A stretch of DNA of 64,000 nucleotides from PALSA-1003 sp963791945 (GCA_963791945.1 CAWBUD010000002.1:62001-126000), one strand, 5' to 3'; positions 40,445-52,455 are shown, counted from the stretch's first letter. The notes: generated by a model not told the origin, from the letters alone. Numbers and translations are program-made.

Positions 40445-41293
40445 CAGCTCGATCGTTCCGCGGCCCAGCTCGATCACCCGGCCCGAGACGAAGATCTTTT
40501 CGTCGGCGTCGACGGTGAGGCCGAGCCGGCACGGCCGGCCCACGGCCTCTCCCTGAGCGATGGTCAAACTTCGGGGAAGCGCTGCACCGGTCGCGACGAA
40601 CCAGCCGCCGAGATTCGCGCACGCCGAGCCCGTGCCGGGATCCTCGACGATCGAGCCTTGCTTGAGAAAGAAGAAGCGGGCGAGCGCGCCGTTCGGCGCG
40701 ACTTCGCTCCAGACATACGCCATCGCTCGCGAACCGCCTCCCGGAAGCGCGATGCTGCCGTAGCGCGCCAGGAGATCGGCCTTCGGCTGGCAGCGCCGCA
40801 CCGCCGCGACGCTCGCCAGCGGAACGACGAGCTGCTCGCTTCCGGTATCGACCCAGAGCGGCGTGCCGCCGAGATCCGACGGCTCGATGCCGAGCATCGC
40901 GGCAAGCTCCTCGCGCGACGCCGTGACGGCGCGCTTGCGCGGCGCGTTGGCCTGGAGCGTCCAGCGGTCGGCCGCCGCGCGCACGGGGATCACGCCGGCG
41001 CGCATCTCCAGCGTGACCTCGTCGCCGGCCCCGAGCGCGCGCACGACGTGCGCCGTGCCGAGCGTAGGGTGGCCGGCGAACGACATCTCGAAGGTCGGCG
41101 TGAAGATGCGCACGTGCGCGGTCGCCTTCGTCGACGGCAGGATGAAGGTCGTCTCGGACAGGTTGAACTGCAGCGCCAGCGCCTGCATCGTGGCGTCGTC
41201 GAGCCCGCGCGCATCCTCGAACACCGCCAGCGGGTTCCCTCCGAGCCGCTCCTCGGCGAACACGTTGAGAATCCGGAATGCGTAAGCTTTCAT
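40442..41293 (-). CDS. PhzF-family epimerase/isomerase
   Basis: The 283-residue protein has the PhzF/DapF-like double fold. FRILNVFAEERLGGNPLAVF opens it. The conserved Glu of NLSETTF, the FTPTFEMSFAGHPTLGTAHV segment, and a GTGSACANLGGW substrate loop are present. Phenazine-pathway PhzF isomerises dihydrohydroxyanthranilate, but most relatives act on unknown substrates, and no phenazine genes are here. The start at 41293 overlaps the mnmH stop by 4 bases; the longer open frame lies within mnmH. Confidence 0.88.
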   Translation of the reverse strand: MKAYAFRILNVFAEERLGGNPLAVFEDARGLDDATMQALALQFNLSETTFILPSTKATAHVRIFTPTFEMSFAGHPTLGTAHVVRALGAGDEVTLEMRAGVIPVRAAADRWTLQANAPRKRAVTASREELAAMLGIEPSDLGGTPLWVDTGSEQLVVPLASVAAVRRCQPKADLLARYGSIALPGGGSRAMAYVWSEVAPNGALARFFFLKQGSIVEDPGTGSACANLGGWFVATGAALPRSLTIAQGEAVGRPCRLGLTVDADEKIFVSGRVIELGRGTIEL

Positions 41294-42372
41294 CGCGCCT
41301 CCACCGGAGAGCCGTCCTCGATCGCTGCGCGCAGCTCGCGCGCGAGCGCGTCGAACGCGGCGGGAGCCACGCTCTTCGCTTCGATCACGCGCGAGGTCCG
41401 CTCGGTGAAATTCCGCGCGAGCGATCGCGCGTAGATCGGGTCGTAGTGCATATCGAGAAGCTCCGCGATGAGGACATCCCAGTCTGCGCTCGCGGCCATC
41501 GCTTCCCAGCGCGCGATCGTCACCTTGCCGTGCAGCTCGACGAGAGGTTGAAGGCAGGCCCCGAGCGAGCCCGGTGCGGCGAAGAAATGCGCATATTCCT
41601 CCTTGAGCAGCGCGACGCGCTGTTCCCTGGGCGTGGACAGCGTCAGCGTCCGACCGAGTCGCATCGCCTCGAGCAAAGCATCGGGCATCTGCACGGCGCC
41701 GATGCGCCGGCTCTCCGACTCCACGAAGACCGGACGCGACGCATCGAGCCGCGACAGCGCGTCGAGCAGCGCGCTCTCGAAATATTTCTGCGAGGGTTGC
41801 TCTTCGCCGGGCAAACCACCGAGGAGCGAGCCGCGGTGACGGGCGATGCCTTCGAGATCGAGCGTCTGCGCGCCGGCGGCCGCGAGCGCGGCGAGAAGCC
41901 GACTCTTGCCCGACCCCGTCAGACCGCAGATCACCGCATAGCGAAAGCACCGCGGTACCCGCGCGAGCTCCGCCACGACGTGGCGCCGATAGGCGCGATA
42001 GCCGCCTTCGAGCTGTACCGCGCGCCAGCCGATCTCGTGCAGTACCAGGGCGAGCGCCCGGCTGCGCTGCCCGCCGCGCCAGCAATACGCCAGGGGCCGC
42101 CATTCGCGCGGCTGGTCCATGAACGCGGACTCGACCATCGCGGCGATGTTGCGCGCGACGATCGCCGCGCCGAGCTTGCGCGCGGAGAACGGCGAGTCTG
42201 CGTACAGCGTGCCGACGCGCGCGCGCTCGCCGTCGTCGAGCACCGGATGGTTCACCGCCGCCGGCACATGATCGATCGCGAACTCCGCGGGACTGCGCAC
42301 GTCGATTCGATCCGGATAGTCGCCGAGCGCGGCAACGCCCACGCGCCGGACGCCCGTGAAGGGCGCGCTCAT
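41290..42372 (-). CDS. mnmH: tRNA 2-selenouridine synthase
   Basis: The 360-residue protein replaces sulfur by selenium in wobble 2-thiouridine of tRNAs through a geranylated intermediate. An N-terminal rhodanese domain contains the catalytic Cys97 in YCWRGGQRS, the same position as in the E. coli enzyme. A P-loop domain follows with GLTGSGKS at 150-157. DLEGIARHRGSLLGGLP is another signature. It implies a selenophosphate synthetase (SelD) elsewhere in the genome. The phzF-like gene is translationally coupled behind it. Confidence 0.93.
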   Translation of the reverse strand: MSAPFTGVRRVGVAALGDYPDRIDVRSPAEFAIDHVPAAVNHPVLDDGERARVGTLYADSPFSARKLGAAIVARNIAAMVESAFMDQPREWRPLAYCWRGGQRSRALALVLHEIGWRAVQLEGGYRAYRRHVVAELARVPRCFRYAVICGLTGSGKSRLLAALAAAGAQTLDLEGIARHRGSLLGGLPGEEQPSQKYFESALLDALSRLDASRPVFVESESRRIGAVQMPDALLEAMRLGRTLTLSTPREQRVALLKEEYAHFFAAPGSLGACLQPLVELHGKVTIARWEAMAASADWDVLIAELLDMHYDPIYARSLARNFTERTSRVIEAKSVAPAAFDALARELRAAIEDGSPVEAR

Positions 42373-42404
42373 TGGTGGACCCCCGCGCTTGCGGCCTCAT
42401 CGAT

Positions 42405-42459
42405 CAATTCGGCCGCTGCGCTGCCCCCAGAGGGGGCGCGAGCGCCTTGGGGCGGCCCT
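42405..42459. repeat. Intergenic palindrome with CCCCC/GGGGG core
   Basis: The sequence ggccgctgcgctgcccccag and its continuation through gggggcgcgagcgccttggg to GGCGGCCC contains several nested inverted repeats. It resembles a repeat common between genes in Burkholderiales. Confidence 0.5.
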
Positions 42460-42466
42460 CCGGCGC

Positions 42467-43129
42467 TCATTTGCCTTTCCCGGGCGCGCCGAGCAACGGT
42501 TCGAGCTCGCGCCAGACGTTGTCGAGGAGCTTGTCCTGAGCCGCCGCCACCGGATGGATGCCGTCCGGCTGGAACATCGCGTTGTCCTCGCCGAAGCCTT
42601 CGAAGAAAAAAGGCACCAGCGCAGCCTTGCGCGCTTTCGCGACCTCGGCGAACGTCGCGGCGAAGCGCTGCACGTAGGCCGGGCCGTAGTTGGGCGGCAG
42701 GCGCAACCCGACCATCAGCACGCGCGAGCCGGCTTTCTGTGCCGCGGCGATCATCGCGTCGAGGTTGTCACGCATCGCCTCGAGATTGCCTCCGCGCAGA
42801 CCGTCGTTGCCGCCCAGCTCGATCACCGTCACCGCGGGCCGATGCTGTTCGAGCAGCGCGCCGAGGCGCGCTCGTCCTCCCGCCGTGGTATCACCGCTGA
42901 TGCTCGCGTTCACCACGCGATAAGGAGAGTGGTGAACTGCGAGCTTTTTCTGCAGCAGCGCGACCCACCCCGCGCCCGAAGGCAATCCGTACCCGGCCGA
43001 GATGCTGTCGCCGACGACCAGGATGACGGGCGGGCCTTTGGCGAGCGCCAGGGAGCAGGCCAGCCCGACGACGAAAACCGCCAGCGCACGAAACCCGCGG
43101 CGGAACGAAGAGGAGGAATCAGAGTCCAC
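42467..43129 (-). CDS. GDSL-type arylesterase/lysophospholipase (TesA-like)
   Basis: The 220-residue secreted hydrolase begins with a hydrophobic signal (ALAVFVVGLACSLALA). The SGNH blocks are complete: the serine in VVGDSISAGYGLP, Gly in SGDTTAGG, Asn in ELGGNDGLRG, and Asp-x-x-His in QPDGIHP. The best start is the GTG at 43129, because the only ATG nearby is out of frame. As in E. coli, the gene is divergent from ybbA-ybbP, a conserved arrangement of unknown meaning. Confidence 0.9.
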   Translation of the reverse strand: MDSDSSSSFRRGFRALAVFVVGLACSLALAKGPPVILVVGDSISAGYGLPSGAGWVALLQKKLAVHHSPYRVVNASISGDTTAGGRARLGALLEQHRPAVTVIELGGNDGLRGGNLEAMRDNLDAMIAAAQKAGSRVLMVGLRLPPNYGPAYVQRFAATFAEVAKARKAALVPFFFEGFGEDNAMFQPDGIHPVAAAQDKLLDNVWRELEPLLGAPGKGK

Positions 43130-43309
43130 ACTCCATTCTAGAGGTGTGTCCTCGAGCGCGCCAAGCGAGCATCGCGGGTTACAATGCAGCGCCGCATCGA
43201 AGCGGCACCCGCGTTCGCCTGCCGTTCCTTTTTTGTCCGGCGCTTGCGCCGGCGGCGCGCCGACCCCAACTCGAATCGAGCGATCCGCGGAGCCTACCGT
43301 CCACTCGTC

Positions 43310-44005
43310 ATGACCGAGCCCGTCATTCGTGCGCAAAACCTCTGCAAGACCGTTCGCAGCGGCGACACCCCGCTCACGATCCTCGACGGCGTGAGCTTCG
43401 AGGTCGGCGCCGCCGCGACGGTCGCGATCGTCGGTCCCTCCGGCTCGGGAAAGACGACGTTGCTGGGATTGCTCGCGGGTCTCGACCGACCGACCAGCGG
43501 CGAAGTGTGGCTCGGCGACACCGCGCTGAACGGTCTGTCGGAGGATGCGCGCGCGGCGCTGCGCCGGCGCTGGCTCGGGTTCGTGTTCCAGTCCTTTCAG
43601 CTTCTGCCCGCGCTGACCGCGCTCGAGAACGTCATGCTTCCTCTCGAGCTCGCCGGCGCGAGCGACGCGGCGCCGCGCGCGCGCGAGTGGCTGGCGCGCG
43701 TCGGGCTTTCCGCCCGGCTCACGCATTACCCCAAGCAGCTTTCGGGCGGCGAGCAGCAGCGCGTCGCCATCGCGCGCGCGTTTTCCGGCGAGCCGCGCGT
43801 GCTCATGGCCGACGAGCCGACGGGCAATCTCGATGAGACCACCGGGCTCGAAGTCGCCGATGTGATGTTCCGTCTTAACCGCGAGCGCGGCACCACGCTG
43901 CTGCTCGTCACCCACGATGCGCAGCTCGCGTCGCGCTGCGCGCGCAGGCTCGCGCTCGAGGCGGGACGGCTCGTCGGCGACGAGGTCGTAGCGACGGCCG
44001 CATGA
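43310..44005 (+). CDS. ABC transporter ATP-binding protein, YbbA type
   Basis: The 231-residue ATPase has Walker A GPSGSGKTTLL, signature LSGGEQQRVAIARA, Walker B VLMADEPTGNLDE and the switch histidine in LVTHDAQ. It belongs to the LolD/MacB-like group that powers FtsX-type permeases. The ATG at 43310 precedes the family start (VIRAQNLCKTV); the open frame back to 43184 is less likely. TACAAT at 43180-43185 may be its -10. Its stop overlaps the permease start (ATGA). Confidence 0.92.
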   Translation: MTEPVIRAQNLCKTVRSGDTPLTILDGVSFEVGAAATVAIVGPSGSGKTTLLGLLAGLDRPTSGEVWLGDTALNGLSEDARAALRRRWLGFVFQSFQLLPALTALENVMLPLELAGASDAAPRAREWLARVGLSARLTHYPKQLSGGEQQRVAIARAFSGEPRVLMADEPTGNLDETTGLEVADVMFRLNRERGTTLLLVTHDAQLASRCARRLALEAGRLVGDEVVATAA

Positions 44006-46494
44006 ACACGCTGCGACTCGCGCTGAGAATGCTCCGGCGCGACGCGCGCGCGGGCGAGCTCTCGGTGCTCATCGCCGCGCTCGTGCTCGCCGCGGCGAGC
44101 GTGGGCACGGTCGGCTTTTTCGCCGATCGCGTCAAAGGCGCGCTGACGCGCGAAGCCAACCTGCTGCTCGGCGCCGATCTCATGCTCTCGGGCGATCGTC
44201 CGCTGCCGGCCGACTACGCGCGCGAAGGGCAGGCGCGCGGGCTCGCCACCGTGGCGGCGATCCGCTTCAACAGCATGGTGCAGAGCGCAGGCGGCAGCGA
44301 TGCCGTCCTCGCCGATGTCAAGGCCGTCGGGCCCGGCTATCCGCTGCGCGGTGCGGTGATGCTGGCCGTGCCGGGAACATCCGAGATGCAGCCGGCCAAG
44401 GGTGCGCCCGGCCGCGGCGAGGCATGGATCGACACCCGGCTCGCCGCGCGGCTCGGGCTCGAACGCGGCGCCAAGGTCGCCGTCGGCGAATCGACGCTCA
44501 CGGTGACCGCCGTCGTGGCGCAGGATCCCGAGGTTACCGGCGGGCTGCTCTCGCTCGGCCCACGACTCCTGATGAACATCGACGACGTGCCCGCGACCCA
44601 TCTCCTGCAACCGGGCAACCGAGCAGTGTACCGGTTGATGGTCGCCGGAAAGGCGGTCGACGCGTATCGCGACTGGGCCGCGGCGCGGCTCACGCGCGGG
44701 CAGCGCCTGGAATCCGTTCGCGACGTCCGGCCCGAGATCCGCCAGACTCTCGAGCGCGCGGAAAAATTCCTCGGCCTCTCGGCGCTGGTGGCGGTGATCC
44801 TGGCCGCGGTCGCGGTCGCGCTTGCGGCCTCGCGTTATCTCCGCCGCCACCTCGACGCCGCCGCGATGATGCGCTGCTTCGGCGCGCCCGAGCGGCAGAC
44901 GCTGGCGCTCTTCGTCGTCCAGTTTCTGATCCTCGGACTCGCGGCGAGTGCCGTCGGAACGCTGATCGCCGCAGCCGGCCAGCAATTGCTCGTTCTGCTC
45001 CTAAAGTCCGTGATCCATGGCGATCTGCCGCTGCCAGGGTGGACCCCGATCGTCACGCCGATGGTGATCGGGCTTGCGCTGCTGTTCGGATTCGCCCTGC
45101 CGCCGCTCGTCGCGCTCTCTCGCGTGCCGCCGTTGCGCGTGCTGCGCCGCGACCTCGGCCTGCCGCGCGCCGGCGGCCTCGTCGCCTACGGCGTAGGCGC
45201 GGTGACGATCGCCGCGCTGGTTCTGTGGCAGGCGCAGGATCTGAAGACCGGCGCGATCATGATCGGCGGCATCGTCGCGGTGTTGTTCGCGTCCGCTGGC
45301 GTCGCCTGGCTCCTCATCGTTTTCCTGCGGCTGCTGCCTCAACGCGGATACACCTGGCGCTACGGCCTCGCCAACCTGCGCCGGCGTCCGTTCGGTTCTA
45401 GCCTGCAGATCGGCGCACTGGGATTGGGGATCATGGCGCTGCTGCTGCTCACCATCGTGCGTGGCGATCTGATGCGCAACTGGCGCGCGAGCCTGCCGCC
45501 CGACGCGCCCAACACGTTTCTCATCAACATCCTGCCCGATCAGGTCGACGGCGTGGCGGCGATGCTCAAGCGCGAGCTCGACGTCGACGCGTCGCTCAAG
45601 CCGATGGTGCGCGGCCGCCTCGTCGAGGTCAACGGGGCGCGCTTCGATGCATCGCAAATGGCGGACGATCGCGCACGTCGCCTGGGCGAGCGCGAATTCA
45701 ATCTCTCCTGGACCGAATCGCTTCCCGCGGGCAACCGCGTCGTCGCCGGCCGGTGGTGGGACGCGGGCGCGCGCGGAGCGGGCGCCGGCGCGTCGCTCGA
45801 GGAGGGGATCGCCCATACGCTCGGCATCAAGCTCGGCGATACGCTCACCTACGACGTCGCCGGCACGCGCATCGCCGCGAAGGTCACCAGCCTGCGCAAG
45901 GTCGACTGGGACAGCTTCCGCGTCAACTTCTTCGCGCTCTTCGCTCCGGGCGCGCTCGACGCGATGCCGCGTACCTACATCACCGCGGTGCGCGCAGATC
46001 CTTTGAAGCCGGGATGGCTCACGAACCTGGTGCGCGCGTACCCCAACGTGCTGGTGATCGACGTCGGCGAGCTGCTCGGCCAGGTGCAGTCGATCATGGA
46101 CCAGGTCGCACGCGCGGTCGAGTTCGTGTTTCTCTTTACGCTGGCGGGCGGCGTGCTGGTGCTCGAAGCGGCCATCGCCGCGACGCAGGACGAGCGGCGC
46201 TACGACGCCGCGGTGCTGAGAACGCTGGGGGCGAGCGAGCGGCAGCTCTCCGCGGCGCAGGTCTCGGAGTTCCTCGCGCTGGGCGCGCTTGCCGGCCTGC
46301 TGGCGGCGGCAGGTGCGACCGCGACCGGATTCGTTCTGGCCGATCGCGTGTTCCAGATTCCGTTCAGCTTCAATCCGCTTCTCTGGGCGGTCGGCGTGAG
46401 CGCAGCGGCGGCCTGCGTCGCCGTCGCGGGATGGCTCGGAACGCGTAGCACGTTGCGTCAGCCGCCGCTTGCGGCCTTGCGCGAAGCGACCTGA
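44002..46494 (+). CDS. ABC transporter permease, YbbP type (FtsX family)
   Basis: The 830-residue membrane protein has two FtsX-like units, each with a large periplasmic loop. About ten membrane helices are predicted, clustered near 20-45, 255-365, 395-480 and 710-825. LRLALRMLRRDARAGELSVL at the start and YTWRYGLANLRRRPFGSSLQ in the middle are typical of YbbP. With the preceding ATPase it forms a putative lipid or lipoprotein exporter whose substrate is unknown; the neighbouring secreted esterase suggests a lipid link. Confidence 0.92.
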   Translation: MNTLRLALRMLRRDARAGELSVLIAALVLAAASVGTVGFFADRVKGALTREANLLLGADLMLSGDRPLPADYAREGQARGLATVAAIRFNSMVQSAGGSDAVLADVKAVGPGYPLRGAVMLAVPGTSEMQPAKGAPGRGEAWIDTRLAARLGLERGAKVAVGESTLTVTAVVAQDPEVTGGLLSLGPRLLMNIDDVPATHLLQPGNRAVYRLMVAGKAVDAYRDWAAARLTRGQRLESVRDVRPEIRQTLERAEKFLGLSALVAVILAAVAVALAASRYLRRHLDAAAMMRCFGAPERQTLALFVVQFLILGLAASAVGTLIAAAGQQLLVLLLKSVIHGDLPLPGWTPIVTPMVIGLALLFGFALPPLVALSRVPPLRVLRRDLGLPRAGGLVAYGVGAVTIAALVLWQAQDLKTGAIMIGGIVAVLFASAGVAWLLIVFLRLLPQRGYTWRYGLANLRRRPFGSSLQIGALGLGIMALLLLTIVRGDLMRNWRASLPPDAPNTFLINILPDQVDGVAAMLKRELDVDASLKPMVRGRLVEVNGARFDASQMADDRARRLGEREFNLSWTESLPAGNRVVAGRWWDAGARGAGAGASLEEGIAHTLGIKLGDTLTYDVAGTRIAAKVTSLRKVDWDSFRVNFFALFAPGALDAMPRTYITAVRADPLKPGWLTNLVRAYPNVLVIDVGELLGQVQSIMDQVARAVEFVFLFTLAGGVLVLEAAIAATQDERRYDAAVLRTLGASERQLSAAQVSEFLALGALAGLLAAAGATATGFVLADRVFQIPFSFNPLLWAVGVSAAAACVAVAGWLGTRSTLRQPPLAALREAT

Positions 46495-46514
46495 AGAACA
46501 CTCGAGCGAAGGTC

Positions 46515-47384
46515 ATGGCCAACGAACGTCTGGAGCCGGGGATCGTCACCGATTTCCGCGACCGGCTCACCTACTCGGGCTATCTGCGCCTCGACCGCCT
46601 GCTCGCCACGCAGGAGCCATTATCGGGGAGCGCCGAGCATCCGCCGCGCCACGACGAGATGCTGTTCATCGTCCAGCACCAGGTGGCGGAGCTGTGGATG
46701 AAGCTCATGATCCACGAGCTCAAGGCGGCGATCGGGCACGTGCAATCCGACCGGCTCGACGCGAGCTTCAAGGTGCTCGCCCGCGTCAAGCTCATCCAGA
46801 AGCAGCTTTTCGAGCAATGGGCGGTGCTGGAGACGCTCACGCCGTCGGAGTACGAGGCGTTCCGTCCGGTGCTCGGCAGCTCGTCCGGGTTCCAGTCGCC
46901 GCAGTACCGCGCGATCGAGTTCCTGCTCGGCAACAAGGATGCGGCGCTGCTCGAAGTCTTTCGCCACGATGCAGCGACGTTCGCCGAGCTGGACGCGCTG
47001 TTGCGCACGCCGTCGCTCTACGACGAGTTTCTGCGCCACCTTTCCCGGCGCGGACTCCCGGTCCCCGCTGTGTCTCTGGAGCGCGATTTCACGCTCCCCT
47101 ACGCGCGCAACGCCGACCTCGTTCCCGTTTTCAAGACCATCTACGACGATCCGCGAGCATGGTGGGACGCCTACGACATGTGCGAGAAACTCGTCGACAT
47201 CGAAGAGAGCTTTCAGCTCTGGCGCTTCCGGCACCTGAAGACGGTCGAGCGCATCATCGGCCACAAGCCCGGGACGGGCGGCTCGTCGGGCGTCGCGTTC
47301 CTGAAGCGGGCGCTCGAGTGCGCGTTTTTCCCGGAGCTGATCGACGTTCGTACCGCGATCGGCCAAGAGCGCCGACCCGGCTAG
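46515..47384 (+). CDS. kynA: Tryptophan 2,3-dioxygenase
   Basis: The 289-residue heme enzyme opens tryptophan to N-formylkynurenine. LTYSGYLRLDRLLATQEPLS, HDEMLFIVQHQVAELWMKLM and the heme-ligand region FRHLKTVERIIGHKPGTGGS are all diagnostic. GAAGG lies 5 bases before the ATG. It heads a cluster with kynureninase, so tryptophan is degraded to anthranilate. The kynurenine formamidase gene (kynB) usually found here is absent. Confidence 0.95.
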   Translation: MANERLEPGIVTDFRDRLTYSGYLRLDRLLATQEPLSGSAEHPPRHDEMLFIVQHQVAELWMKLMIHELKAAIGHVQSDRLDASFKVLARVKLIQKQLFEQWAVLETLTPSEYEAFRPVLGSSSGFQSPQYRAIEFLLGNKDAALLEVFRHDAATFAELDALLRTPSLYDEFLRHLSRRGLPVPAVSLERDFTLPYARNADLVPVFKTIYDDPRAWWDAYDMCEKLVDIEESFQLWRFRHLKTVERIIGHKPGTGGSSGVAFLKRALECAFFPELIDVRTAIGQERRPG

Positions 47385-47396
47385 GCCGAGCGGCCG

Positions 47397-48161
47397 GTGA
47401 TCTCGGTCATCATCTGCAGCGTCGACGCCGGGAAGTTCGCGGCCGTCTGCGAGACCTATGCCCGCCATATGGGCGCGGAACGCTACGAGATCGTCGGGAT
47501 ACACGACGCGAGATCGCTGTGCGAAGGCTACAACCGGGGCCTGAGGCGGGCGAAAGGCGAGATCTGCGTCTTCTCCCACGACGACATCGAGTTTCTGTCC
47601 GGCGAGCTGGGCGAGAGCGTCGCGCGGCATCTGGAGGCGTGGGACTTGATCGGCGTCGCGGGAACGACGCGCATGCACGCGATGGGCTGGGCGAACTCGG
47701 GCATCCGCTATGCGCGCGGCGTAGTCACGCAGCGCGTGCCGGGCGGCTACGAGGTCAAATTCCTCGGCGCGCCGGAGATCGTGAACGGAGGGATCCAGGG
47801 CATGGACGGCGTGTTCTTCGCAACGCGCCGCGAAATCGTCGAACACGTCGGCTTCGACGAAGCGACCTTCGACGGCTGGCACGGCTACGACACCGACTTC
47901 ACGTTTCGCTGTCATCTCGCCGGTTATCGCCTGGCCGTGTGCCTCGACATCAGGCTGATCCACTTTTCCGAAGGGACCGTGGACGACGACTGGCTGCGCT
48001 ACGCCGAGCGGTTCCAGCGGAAGCACGCGGCGCATCTCGCGCCGGATGCCGCGCCCTGGCTCGAAGTGCGCAAGCGCGTGCGGACGCGCGAAGAAGTGCT
48101 TGCCGCCTACGACATGACGCGCTTGCGCAAATTGACCGATGAAATCCGGCTCCGGGCCTGA
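47397..48161 (+). CDS. Glycosyltransferase-like protein between kynA and kynU
   Basis: The 254-residue protein has a GT-A-type fold start (MISVIICSVDAGKFAAVCET), NRGLRRAKGEICVFSHDDIE with the acidic metal-binding pair, and DGVFFATRREIVEHVGFDEA followed by DTDFTFRCHLAGYRLAV, as in family 2-like glycosyltransferases. Sugar donor and acceptor are unknown. It starts with GTG 12 bases after kynA and its end overlaps kynU by 23 bases, so it is embedded in the kynurenine operon. No other sugar-transfer gene is nearby except hldD, 13 kb away. Confidence 0.82.
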   Translation: MISVIICSVDAGKFAAVCETYARHMGAERYEIVGIHDARSLCEGYNRGLRRAKGEICVFSHDDIEFLSGELGESVARHLEAWDLIGVAGTTRMHAMGWANSGIRYARGVVTQRVPGGYEVKFLGAPEIVNGGIQGMDGVFFATRREIVEHVGFDEATFDGWHGYDTDFTFRCHLAGYRLAVCLDIRLIHFSEGTVDDDWLRYAERFQRKHAAHLAPDAAPWLEVRKRVRTREEVLAAYDMTRLRKLTDEIRLRA

Positions 48162-49368
48162 ACCGATCGGATCGGCGATCGCAGCGCTGGGCGACGGCCC
48201 ACTCGACGAAGCCTGCGTCGCCGCGCACGTTGCGCCGCTCTTCTCGCGCGTGCTCGCCCGGCGCGGGCGCATGATCGATCTCGCCAACCACTCGCTGGGC
48301 CGGCCGCTCGACGCGACTGCGGCGGATGTCGCGGAGGCGATCGCGCTCTGGGAGACGCGGATGGGCGATGCCTGGGACGCGTGGCTCGCGGAGAGAGACG
48401 CGTACCGCGTGCGCCTCGCGCGCCTCTGCGGAGCGCCTCGTCCGGACTGCATCGTGCCCAAGACGAGCGCGGGCCAGGGCTTGCGTGCGATCCTCAACAG
48501 CTACGACAGGATCCCACGCGTGATCGCGACGCGCGCCGAGTTCGATTCGATCGACGTCATCCTCCGGCAGTACGCGCGGCGCGGCCGCATCGCGATCCGG
48601 TGGGTCGAGCCGCGCGGCGACGGAAGCTTCGCCGCGGAGGATCTTTTCGCCGCGGTGCGAGCCGGCGCCGATCTCGTCGTCGTCTCGCATGTTCTGTTCA
48701 ATACCGGGCAGGTCCTGCCCGAGCTGTCTGCGCTCGTCGCGGCCGCGCACGGCGAGGGCGCGCGCGTGCTCCTCGACGTGTACCACTCGCTCGGGGTATT
48801 GCCCGTCGATCTCGCGGCGCTGGGCGTCGACTTCGCGATCGGCGGCAGCTACAAGTACCTGCGCGGCGGACCGGGTGCGTGCTACCTGTATCTCCATCCG
48901 CGGCACCTCGACGGTTCGCTTTCGACGCTCGACGTCGGCTGGTTCGCCAAGGAGGAGCCCTTCGCCTACGAGCGGCCCGATCCTCCGCGCTTCGCGCCCG
49001 GCGGCGATGCCTTCTTCGAGTCGACGCCGCCGATTCTGCCGCTTTATCAGGCGCGCGCAGGCCAGGTGTTCACGCTCGCGATCGGCGTCGCGCGCCTGCG
49101 CGCGTATTCGCTCGCGCAGCAGCGCAGGCTCGTCGACCTCCTGCGCGATCGCGGCATGCCGGCCGTCGGTGGCCTTGAGGATCGCGGAGCGTTCGTCGTG
49201 GTGAGATTTCCCGAGGGCGACGCCGTGCGCTGGTCCGACATGCTCGCCGAGCGCGGCGTCGTGACTGATGCGCGCGGGGCGTGGCTGCGGCTCTGCCCTG
49301 ATGTCCTGACGACCACGGACGAGCTCGATCGCTCCGCCGCTGCGCTCGCGAGCGTTTATCGGCGATGA
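48139..49368 (+). CDS. kynU: Kynureninase
   Basis: The 409-residue PLP enzyme cleaves kynurenine to anthranilate and alanine. LANHSLGRPLDATAADVAEA, WETRMGDAWDAWLAERDAYR and VPKTSAGQGLRAILN opens the family domain; the cofactor lysine is Lys239 in IGGSYKYLRGGPGACYLYL. The ATG lies inside the end of the preceding glycosyltransferase gene, suggesting coupling. With kynA it gives two of the three steps of the kynurenine route to anthranilate. Confidence 0.93.
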   Translation: MKSGSGPEPIGSAIAALGDGPLDEACVAAHVAPLFSRVLARRGRMIDLANHSLGRPLDATAADVAEAIALWETRMGDAWDAWLAERDAYRVRLARLCGAPRPDCIVPKTSAGQGLRAILNSYDRIPRVIATRAEFDSIDVILRQYARRGRIAIRWVEPRGDGSFAAEDLFAAVRAGADLVVVSHVLFNTGQVLPELSALVAAAHGEGARVLLDVYHSLGVLPVDLAALGVDFAIGGSYKYLRGGPGACYLYLHPRHLDGSLSTLDVGWFAKEEPFAYERPDPPRFAPGGDAFFESTPPILPLYQARAGQVFTLAIGVARLRAYSLAQQRRLVDLLRDRGMPAVGGLEDRGAFVVVRFPEGDAVRWSDMLAERGVVTDARGAWLRLCPDVLTTTDELDRSAAALASVYRR

Positions 49369-49462
49369 ATGCTTCGCCGACGGAAGGAGCTGCGCTTCCT
49401 GGGCATTCTCGGCCACAGTGCCGAATTCATTCCGCGGCTGCGTTCGCGGGGCGCATCCGCAC

Positions 49463-49687
49463 CTAAGGGTGGGTGATGAAATGCACCAGCGTCGCGATGA
49501 CCGCCACCAGGATCGCCGCCCCGAGCACGCCCGCGAGGATGACATGGACCGGCCTGATCGTCCCGACGTCGCGCTCGCCGGAAGTCCGTTTGCGCACGCC
49601 GAAAAAGCTCGAGAAGACGGCGCCCATCACCTGCAGGAAGGTGGCCGTCCGCCGCTCGGGTCGATCGCGGTCGTCGGGAGAAGCCAT
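49463..49687 (-). CDS. DUF2970 membrane protein
   Basis: The 74-residue protein has the DUF2970 pattern: TFLQVMGAVFSSFFGVRKR, then VGTIRPVHVILAGVLGAAIL and one further hydrophobic stretch. One or two membrane segments are predicted. The family is found in proteobacteria and has no known role. It is convergent with kynU and divergent from clpB. Confidence 0.85.
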   Translation of the reverse strand: MASPDDRDRPERRTATFLQVMGAVFSSFFGVRKRTSGERDVGTIRPVHVILAGVLGAAILVAVIATLVHFITHP

Positions 49688-49807
49688 CGCTCGAGATTAG
49701 CCCGAATCCTGATGAAGGAGAACCCGGCGACGAGATCGGCGGCCACCTCGGCGATCGCGCTCGCCGGTGCTGCCCCGCAAAAATCAAAGGATTGGATGCT
49801 TTCCGCG

Positions 49808-49835
49808 CTTGAAATCCGCCCCGCATTCCCCACCT
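49808..49835 (+). promoter_or_regulatory. Heat-shock (sigma-32) promoter of clpB
   Basis: CTTGAAA (49808-49814) and CCCCACCT (49828-49835) are 13 bases apart. They match the sigma-32 consensus CTTGAAA-N11-16-CCCCATNT in all but one defined position. Transcription would start near 49843, 27 bases before the clpB start. Confidence 0.8.
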
Positions 49836-49869
49836 ACGGGTAGTCTTCTGGGGTTCGCGAGGATTTCTC

Positions 49870-52455
<2,586 letters not shown>

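Noticed and set aside
41278..42900. 540-residue plus-strand frame opposite mnmH and the esterase gene
   Set aside because: It spans two well-supported genes on the other strand and has no recognisable domain.
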